Origin: an uncultured Devosia sp. | Lineage (GTDB): Bacteria; Pseudomonadota; Alphaproteobacteria; Rhizobiales; Devosiaceae | DNA length: 7,332 nucleotides | Assembly: GCA_946480655.1 (NCBI GenBank) | Contig: CAMLKN010000108.1 | Location: forward strand, 1 to 7,332 | Direction of reading: 5' to 3' | Shown: piece after piece, positions 1 to 4,267 of the stretch | Numbering within the stretch: the first letter of the stretch is position 1 | Layout of the letters: every line of letters begins with the position of its first letter | Notes under the pieces: generated by a model | What the model saw: only the letters and a program-made list of their open reading frames with translations | The model's database searches: none | What the model was told of the DNA's origin: nothing | Made by a program: the position numbers and the translations under genes

Positions 1-575
1 TGGCCAAGGGCGCGTTCGAGACGTGCCAACTGGCCCTTGAGGACGACGAAGCGGCTGCCCGAGAGCTTGGCCGCGATTTCGAAATCCATGTTCTTTTCGG
101 CAATGCCGATTTCGAAGTGTTCCTTGGGCGCGAAGCTGAAGCTCGGCTTGGGCGCGCGGACCTTTGCGGCTGTTTCCGGCGAGCCGTTAGGGCCGAAATA
201 TTCGACATTGCCGGCTTCGTCCTCGCCATAGGGCACGTCATCGAGCGCCATGTTGGGTATGGAAGCGAGAATGTCGCGCAGTTCCTTTTCGACGGCGCGT
301 TCTTCGGCCTCGCCGGCGGGAATGACTTCCTTGAGGCGGGCAACTTCCGCCATCAGTTCGGCGGCCCTGGCCTCGTCCTTCTGGGCCTTGGCCTGGCCGA
401 TTTGCTTGGAGAGCGCGTTGCGCTTTTCCTGCGCTTCATTGAGGCGGACGATGACAGCGCGGCGGCGTTCGTCGATGGCGATGAGATCGGCGGAGCGGAC
501 GGAGACATTCTTGCGCTGCGACATGGCTTTGTCGAAGGCTGCCGGATTGTCTCTGATCCACTTGATATCAAACAT
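1..575 (-). CDS. serS: Seryl-tRNA synthetase, N-terminal part (runs off left edge)
   Basis: SerS is the cytoplasmic class II synthetase that charges tRNA-Ser with serine. About 191 N-terminal residues are visible, out of roughly 430 for the family. The protein opens with MFDIKWIRDNP, the characteristic SerS beginning. A long charged helical segment follows at about residues 30-100 (for example RRRAVIVRLNEAQEKRNALS, then a Lys/Glu/Ala-rich stretch). It corresponds to the tRNA-binding antiparallel coiled-coil arm. The start of the catalytic domain is reached near the window edge (PNMALDDVPYGEDEAGN, then HFEIGIAEKNMDFE). The class II catalytic motifs lie outside the window. The ATG is secure because an in-frame TAG lies two codons upstream (582-584). 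No good Shine-Dalgarno is visible: AGGGA lies about 13 bases before the ATG. It lies 226 bp downstream of tatC, so it may share that transcript or have its own promoter. Confidence 0.96.
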   Translation of the reverse strand, partial: MFDIKWIRDNPAAFDKAMSQRKNVSVRSADLIAIDERRRAVIVRLNEAQEKRNALSKQIGQAKAQKDEARAAELMAEVARLKEVIPAGEAEERAVEKELRDILASIPNMALDDVPYGEDEAGNVEYFGPNGSPETAAKVRAPKPSFSFAPKEHFEIGIAEKNMDFEIAAKLSGSRFVVLKGQLARLERALG

Positions 576-704
576 CGCGTTCTACGGGTCCCTGCCCGCC
601 TCTCTTGGTGACCGGGCTTGTTTACGGAGGAGGCCATAGGGGCGCAAGGGGAAAGGCGCAGCCTGACCGCCAGTACAGCGCAGCGTTGGCCGCAACACCG
701 TGCC

Positions 705-727
705 GCCCTCGGACTTGATCCGAGGGC
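705..727. repeat. Palindromic element 1 (hairpin) between tatC and serS
   Basis: This is a perfect 9-bp inverted repeat around a 5-base loop. On the plus strand the left arm is GCCCTCGGA, the loop CTTGA and the right arm TCCGAGGGC. There is no T-tract, so it is not a textbook intrinsic terminator, although an RNA hairpin here could still protect the 3' end of tat mRNA. On the minus strand it matches element 2 with paired (compensated) changes, which points to a dispersed palindromic repeat. I recall similar CCTCGG...CCGAGG palindromes being common between genes in alphaproteobacteria, but cannot confirm this here. Confidence 0.75.
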
Positions 728-756
728 CTGTCAAAACTAGGCACACGTTTGAAGTG

Positions 757-779
757 GTCCTCGGGTCACGCCCGAGGAC
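757..779. repeat. Palindromic element 2 (hairpin) just downstream of tatC
   Basis: This is a perfect 9-bp inverted repeat with a 5-base loop: left arm GTCCTCGGG, loop TCACG, right arm CCCGAGGAC on the plus strand. It ends 22 bases beyond the tatC stop codon in the direction of tat transcription. Read on the plus strand it aligns with element 1 read on the minus strand. They differ at one loop base and at two stem pairs (T-A versus C-G and G-C versus A-T), so pairing is kept in both. The flanks are also alike: TTTGA on one side, and AGCA versus GGCA on the other. The two copies are therefore inverted relative to each other with 29 bases between them. Confidence 0.75.
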
Positions 780-801
780 AGCATTGTGAGCGCTACAGCA
801 A

Positions 802-1623
802 TCAGGCCTTGTCGGCTTCTTCAGCGGCGAGGGCAGCCTTGCGGCGCTTTTCGACCATGCGGACTGAGAGGATGGCGAGCTCGTAGAGGCCATACATGGG
901 AATGGCCAGACCGATCTGCGAAATCGGATCGGGCGGGGTGATGAAGGCCGCGACAGCGATGATGCCGACGATAGCGTAGCGGCGCCCCTTCTTGAGCTGC
1001 TCGACATTGATGAGGTCGATCTGCGCGAGCAGTGTCAGGACCACTGGCAGCTGGAAGCATATGCCGAAGGCCAGGATCAAGGTCATGGCGAGGCCGAGAT
1101 ATTCGGAGACCTTGGCCAGGAGCTTGATTTCCTCGGTCTGCATACCGGCAAAAAAACCAAGGGCCATGGGCAGGACGATGAAATAGACCATGGCCGCGCC
1201 GAGCACGAAGAAAACCGGCGTCGCGACCAGGTAAGGCACGAGGGCCTTGCGCTCGTGCTTGTAGAGGCCCGGAGCGACAAAGCCGTAAATCTGAGTCGCC
1301 AGATAGGGGAAGCCGAGGAAGATCGCGCCGAAGAAGGCCAGGTTAAGCTGGGTGAAGAAGAACTCCTGCGGGGCGGTATAGATCAGCTCCATCTCGCCCG
1401 GGTCGGTGTAGATCGAGCGATAGGGATTGAGCAGGATATCGAAAATCTGCCCGGCAAACAGGAAGCAGATGACAAGCAGGACGACGATGGCGATCGAGCT
1501 GTGAATGAGGCGCTTGCGCAGCTCGGTCAGATGCTCGATCAGCGGCGCTTCGCTGCCCGCCAGTTCATCTTCTGGATCTGCTTTCGATTTGTCTTCGATC
1601 TGCTGCGGCTTGATATCGGCCAT
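802..1623 (-). CDS. tatC: Sec-independent protein translocase subunit TatC
   Basis: TatC is the polytopic inner-membrane subunit that, with TatB, recognises twin-arginine signal peptides and recruits TatA for export of folded proteins. The 273-residue protein has about six hydrophobic segments (roughly residues 41-58, 92-115, 130-158, 175-198, 216-228 and 233-252). Family landmarks are present: HLTELRKRL at 31-39 (Glu34 and Arg36 match E. coli Glu15 and Arg17), PGLYKHER at 118-125 (Glu124 matches E. coli Glu103), and ITPPDPISQ at 228-236 (Asp232 matches E. coli Asp211). An acidic N-terminal extension of about 20 residues and a charged C-terminal tail are cytoplasmic. The E. coli protein is about 258 residues. 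The ATG overlaps the tatB stop by one base (TAATG), and a GGAAAG stretch lies about ten bases upstream, which suggests translational coupling. No frameshift or missing key residue was seen. Confidence 0.98.
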   Translation of the reverse strand: MADIKPQQIEDKSKADPEDELAGSEAPLIEHLTELRKRLIHSSIAIVVLLVICFLFAGQIFDILLNPYRSIYTDPGEMELIYTAPQEFFFTQLNLAFFGAIFLGFPYLATQIYGFVAPGLYKHERKALVPYLVATPVFFVLGAAMVYFIVLPMALGFFAGMQTEEIKLLAKVSEYLGLAMTLILAFGICFQLPVVLTLLAQIDLINVEQLKKGRRYAIVGIIAVAAFITPPDPISQIGLAIPMYGLYELAILSVRMVEKRRKAALAAEEADKA

Positions 1624-2360
1624 TATTCGCTCTTTCCGGCCGTCTCAGCGGGCTTCTTGCGCGGTGCGCGAGGCTTGGCAGCCGGCTTTGATGCAGCTTC
1701 GTCAGCAGGCTTGGCAGCCGTGGGCGTGGCGGGCTTGCGCACGGCCCTCGCCGCCGGCTTTGCGGACTCTGCCTTGGTGGGCTTGGCGGGCTTTGCCATC
1801 TCGGTCTTTGCCGGCGCAGCCTTCGGCTTGGCTGCCTTGGGCTTTGCCGGGGCGGGCTTGGCCGCGGGGACAGCAGTCTTCGGCGTCGCCCGCGCCGCCT
1901 TCACCGGTTCCGACTTGGCCGGTTCGGCCTTGGCAGCGTCGGCCTTGGGTGCATCGGCGGGTTTGAAGCCGTAGTCGGCGGCCAGTTCGTCATTGGACTT
2001 CTTGGCCGGTGCCATGCCCGCTTGTTGTTGGATAGCTTCGACCACGCTTTCGGTGTTGGGATCGGTCGGCTTGAGTGCGCCGGTGGGCTGCTCCTTGCCG
2101 TCCTTGCCGATGGCATTGAAATCCTTACGAATCTCGTCGGCCGTCTTCTTGAGGGGCGAGGTAATGGAGGTGCGCAGGTTGCGCACTTCATCAAGGCCGG
2201 TGGTCTTGTTGATCTCGCGCTGGAACTCGCGGCCCAGGCGCTGGACCTGACCGATCACCTTGCCGATGCGCCCCATGACCACGGGCAGGTCCTTGGGGCC
2301 GATGAAGATCAGCGCGACGACGCCGATCACCAGCATCTCTGTCCAGCCTAGGCCGAGCAT
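1623..2360 (-). CDS. tatB: Sec-independent protein translocase subunit TatB with long basic tail
   Basis: TatB is a single-span inner-membrane protein that forms the signal-peptide receptor with TatC. The N-terminus MLGLGWTEMLVIGVV is typical and keeps Glu8. The membrane helix covers about residues 7-20, the Gly21-Pro22 hinge follows, and an amphipathic helix runs through about residue 55. The protein has 245 residues against 171 in E. coli; the extra length is a low-complexity Ala/Lys/Pro tail from about residue 134 to the end. The tail has many AKP and KPAA units and resembles the C-terminal tail of histone H1. Extended basic tails are, to my knowledge, seen in other alphaproteobacterial TatB proteins. 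The start has a good ribosome site, GGAGAA at 2368-2373, seven bases from the ATG. It lies 58 bp after tatA and overlaps tatC by one base. A stable hairpin sits just before the ribosome site. Confidence 0.96.
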   Translation of the reverse strand: MLGLGWTEMLVIGVVALIFIGPKDLPVVMGRIGKVIGQVQRLGREFQREINKTTGLDEVRNLRTSITSPLKKTADEIRKDFNAIGKDGKEQPTGALKPTDPNTESVVEAIQQQAGMAPAKKSNDELAADYGFKPADAPKADAAKAEPAKSEPVKAARATPKTAVPAAKPAPAKPKAAKPKAAPAKTEMAKPAKPTKAESAKPAARAVRKPATPTAAKPADEAASKPAAKPRAPRKKPAETAGKSE

Positions 2361-2377
2361 GGATCTATTCTCCGAAC

Positions 2378-2391
2378 GGCGGCAAGCCGCC
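2378..2391 (-). promoter_or_regulatory. CUUG-tetraloop hairpin in the tatA-tatB spacer
   Basis: In the transcript the sequence reads GGCGG, CTTG, CCGCC: a perfect five-pair GC stem closed by a G-C pair around a CUUG loop, a known stable tetraloop class. It starts 27 bases after the tatA stop and ends four bases before the tatB ribosome binding site. No T-tract follows, so it is not a plain terminator. It could stabilise the tatA 3' end or damp tatB translation, consistent with the known excess of TatA over TatB, but that role is inference. Confidence 0.45.
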
Positions 2392-2418
2392 CATAGTGGT
2401 GAGAGGAGTCAGGCCGCC

Positions 2419-2631
2419 TCAGGCGTCCTTGCTCTTGTCCACTTCGCGGGCCTCGACTTCCGAGGCCGACTGGATGCGCTCTGCCGGCTTGTCATCGTCC
2501 TTCATGCCCTTCTGAAAGGCTTTGATGCCGGAGGCGACTTCACCCATCATGCCGGAAATCTTCCCGCGGCCGAAGAGCAGGATGACGACAACGGCGACAA
2601 CGAGGATGCCCCAGATAGACGGCGCGTGCAT
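2419..2631 (-). CDS. tatA: Sec-independent protein translocase subunit TatA
   Basis: TatA is the abundant single-span protein that assembles at the TatBC-substrate complex to let folded twin-arginine proteins cross the inner membrane. The 70-residue product has a short periplasmic N-terminus, a membrane helix at about 6-20 ([16 protein letters not shown]), the Phe20-Gly21 hinge inside FGRGKI, an amphipathic helix to about 44 ([19 protein letters not shown]), an acidic DDD at 45-47 and a charged, probably disordered tail. The length is usual. Position 8, Gln in E. coli and as I recall His or Gln in alphaproteobacteria, is Gly here (codon GGC). A strong ribosome site, GGGAGAA at 2636-2642, lies four bases from the ATG. 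It begins the tat cluster, 110 bp after scpB, behind a possible promoter. Confidence 0.97.
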   Translation of the reverse strand: MHAPSIWGILVVAVVVILLFGRGKISGMMGEVASGIKAFQKGMKDDDKPAERIQSASEVEAREVDKSKDA

Positions 2632-2682
2632 AGTATTCTCCCTAGACGTCCAGATACGCGTTACACGCGATAGATAGACCGA

Positions 2683-2711
2683 GAAATAGGTTTAATCGCG
2701 CCCAAACACAA
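2683..2711 (-). promoter_or_regulatory. Possible sigma-70-type promoter for tatABC
   Basis: On the minus strand TTGTGT (2711-2706) is followed after exactly 17 bases by TATTTC (2688-2683), a fair match to housekeeping -35 and -10 boxes. Transcription would begin near 2676 and leave a leader of about 45 bases before tatA. It sits in the largest gap between scpB and serS, where a separate tat promoter makes sense. A small inverted repeat, AACAC and GTGTT around six bases (2705-2720), overlaps the -35 box and could be a regulator site. The boxes are not perfect, so this remains a candidate. Confidence 0.3.
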
Positions 2712-2741
2712 GAACGTGTTCCCCGGGTGCGACTGCAAAGC

Positions 2742-3407
2742 TCAAGTTTCCTCATCGTCCGGATCGGGATCGCCCAGATCGGCGGGGTCGAGCGGGTCTT
2801 CGTCCTCGCGCAGGGCCCCGTCGAAAGGCAGGGGTATCTGCAGGTCCGGCGGCAGGCGGCCCGAGAGCAGGCCCGCGCCTTTCAATTCGTCGAGACCGGG
2901 CAGATCGGACAGCGACTCAAGGCCGAAATGGTCAAGGAAGGCGTCCGTGGTGCCATAGGTTACGGGACGCCCTGGGGTGCGCCGGCGACCACGCATTCTG
3001 ACCCAGCCGGCCTCCATAAGGAGATCCAGCGTGCCCTTGCCGGTGGCCACGCCGCGCACTTCCTCGATTTCGGCGCGGGTTGCCGGCTGGTGATAGGCGA
3101 TGATGGAGAGCGTTTCGAGGGCCGCCCGCGAGAGCGGACGCGTTTCATGCTCCTCGCGGCGCAGGAGGAAGCCGAGGTCCTCGGCGGTGCGGAAGGCCCA
3201 ACCATCGCCGCGCCGGACCAGGTTGACGCCCCTGCCCTCATACTGGGCCTGGAGATGCAGCAGCAGGCCGTCGACATCGACGCCCTCGCCAAGGTAGGGC
3301 GCCATGTCGACCGTCCGCAACGGCGTGTCCGAAGCAAAGAGCAGCGCCTCGATAATGCGCAAGTGCCGACGCAGCACCTCGCCTTGAGCGTCGTCTTCAT
3401 TCATCAC
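2742..3407 (-). CDS. scpB: Segregation and condensation protein B
   Basis: ScpB is the winged-helix (kite) subunit that binds ScpA and, with SMC, forms the bacterial condensin that compacts and separates sister chromosomes. The 221-residue protein starts with HLRIIEALLFASDTPL at 15-30 (first winged helix). It carries the hallmark PLSRAALETLSIIAYHQP at 91-108, then TRAEIEEVRGVATGKGTLDLL at 110-130, and GRPVTYGTTDAFLDHFGLE at 146-164, then DLPGLDELKGAGLL. The last 25 or so residues are acidic and probably disordered. Two starts are possible at the junction GTGATGA: GTG at 3407 (overlapping the scpA TGA by 3 bases) or ATG at 3404 (overlapping by one). AGGA at 3418-3421 is ten bases from the GTG, so the GTG is slightly preferred. 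The overlap implies coupled translation with scpA. Confidence 0.97.
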   Translation of the reverse strand: MMNEDDAQGEVLRRHLRIIEALLFASDTPLRTVDMAPYLGEGVDVDGLLLHLQAQYEGRGVNLVRRGDGWAFRTAEDLGFLLRREEHETRPLSRAALETLSIIAYHQPATRAEIEEVRGVATGKGTLDLLMEAGWVRMRGRRRTPGRPVTYGTTDAFLDHFGLESLSDLPGLDELKGAGLLSGRLPPDLQIPLPFDGALREDEDPLDPADLGDPDPDDEET

Positions 3408-4189
3408 GGCGTCTGTTTCCTGCGGCGCATGAAGAGCGGCCCGAAGGTCTCGGTCTGCCGAATATCGATTTCACCCTGCCGTACCAGCTCCAGGCTCGAG
3501 GCAAAGGTAGAGGCGCGCACGGTGGCCCGTTCCGATGGCTTGGCAAGGTAGTCGACCAGGTAAGCGTCGAGCGACACCCATTCCCGGCTCTCCCCAATCA
3601 GGCGCTGCAGCATGTCGCGCGCATCCTGCAGGGACCAGACGGTGCGCAGGCGCGGCGCATAGTCTGTGGCGATGCCGCGCTCCCTCTGGCTCGAATAGGC
3701 CTTGAGAAGATCATAGAGGCTGGCTTCCCATATGGAGCGGCGGGCGATCTCGATGGGTTCGGGCGCCCCGCGCGCATAGACCTGGAACCCGAGGCGCGGC
3801 CTGTTCATCAGGCGATTTGCGGCGTTGCGCATCGCCTCGAGGCGCTTGAGGCGAAATTGCAGCATGGCGGCGAGCATTTCGCCGCTCGGCTCCTCGTCGC
3901 CGGGCGCCTGGGGCACCATGAGGCGGCTCTTGAGATAGGCGAGCCAGGCGGCCATCACGAGGTAGTCGGCGGCCACCTCGATGCGGCGCTCTCGGATCGT
4001 GTCGATGAAGGCGAGGTATTGCTCGGCCAGGGCAAGGACGGAAATGCCGGACAGGTCGACCTTCTGCCGCCGCGCCAGATCGAGCAGCAGGTCCAGCGGC
4101 CCCTCATAGCCACCGACATCGACGCGCAAGACCTCGTCCGCAGGGGGCGGCGCTGGCGTGTCGAACCAGTTGGTTTCTGCGCTGATCAT
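3404..4189 (-). CDS. scpA: Segregation and condensation protein A (kleisin)
   Basis: ScpA is the kleisin that bridges the two heads of SMC and binds ScpB, acting on the nucleoid in chromosome segregation. Counting from the ATG at 4189 (261 residues), the N-terminal SMC-neck binding region contains GGYEGPLDLLLDLARRQKVDL at 26-46, then ADYLVMAAWLAYLKSRLM at 74-91. The central part is variable and charged. The C-terminal winged helix ends with EIDIRQTETFGPLFMRRR at about 240-257, which contacts the SMC head. The start is uncertain. An in-frame ATG at 4222 would add 11 residues, but AAGG abuts it with no spacing, so it lacks a usable ribosome site. The ATG at 4189 lacks its own site too, but overlaps the stop of a mini-ORF that has one. 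The 3' end overlaps scpB. Confidence 0.96.
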   Translation of the reverse strand: MISAETNWFDTPAPPPADEVLRVDVGGYEGPLDLLLDLARRQKVDLSGISVLALAEQYLAFIDTIRERRIEVAADYLVMAAWLAYLKSRLMVPQAPGDEEPSGEMLAAMLQFRLKRLEAMRNAANRLMNRPRLGFQVYARGAPEPIEIARRSIWEASLYDLLKAYSSQRERGIATDYAPRLRTVWSLQDARDMLQRLIGESREWVSLDAYLVDYLAKPSERATVRASTFASSLELVRQGEIDIRQTETFGPLFMRRRKQTP

Positions 4190-4215
4190 GTTGCTGCCGG
4201 TGAAGTGCCCCTCAT
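4186..4215 (-). CDS. Possible nine-codon leader ORF coupled to scpA
   Basis: On the minus strand an ATG at 4215 is preceded by AAGGA (4226-4222) with six bases of spacing, the best-placed ribosome site in this gap. The frame encodes MRGTSPAAT and ends in TGA at 4188-4186. That stop overlaps the scpA ATG at 4189 in the classic ATGA arrangement for translational coupling. It could deliver ribosomes to scpA. It might also be the leftover end of a gene removed between the SPOR gene and scpA. A peptide this short cannot be proven from sequence, and the signal could be chance. Confidence 0.3.
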   Translation of the reverse strand: MRGTSPAAT

Positions 4216-4229
4216 GGCCCATCCTTGGC

Positions 4230-4246
4230 CGCTGGCAGCGCCAGCG
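4230..4246 (-). promoter_or_regulatory. Small hairpin between the SPOR gene and scpA
   Basis: This is a perfect 6-bp inverted repeat, CGCTGG and CCAGCG, around a five-base loop (4236-4240). It lies in the 45-bp gap, 21 bases after the SPOR gene stop and just before the AAGGA that precedes the scpA leader ORF. There is no T-tract, so a terminator is unlikely. In the RNA it could mark the 3' end of the SPOR cistron or modulate ribosome entry at scpA. A stem this short in GC-rich DNA may also be accidental. Confidence 0.3.
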
Positions 4247-4267
4247 TCAAGCGAGGGCGCAAGCGGA

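Noticed and set aside
353..637. Minus-strand frame starting just upstream of serS
   Set aside because: It runs out of frame through the SerS N-terminal coding region, is Arg/Ser/Pro-rich and has no family resemblance.
576..660. Possible serS promoter (TTGCGC-17-TAAACA on the minus strand)
   Set aside because: Only three of six bases match in each box. Spacing is right but matches this weak are expected by chance.
729..734. Consensus -35 hexamer TTGACA on the minus strand upstream of serS
   Set aside because: No -10-like sequence lies 16-18 bases downstream; the hexamer flanks hairpin element 1 and is probably part of that repeat.
705..779. Intrinsic terminator for the tat operon
   Set aside because: The hairpins are strong but neither is followed by a T-run on either strand; a repeat element explains them better.
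1255..1974. Plus-strand open frame of about 239 codons, Ala/Gly-rich at its end
   Set aside because: It lies opposite tatC and the repetitive tail of tatB; the apparent repeats are the complement of the TatB Ala/Lys/Pro codons.
2727..3551. Plus-strand open frame of about 274 codons
   Set aside because: It is antisense to scpB and the end of scpA, both of which have clear family motifs.
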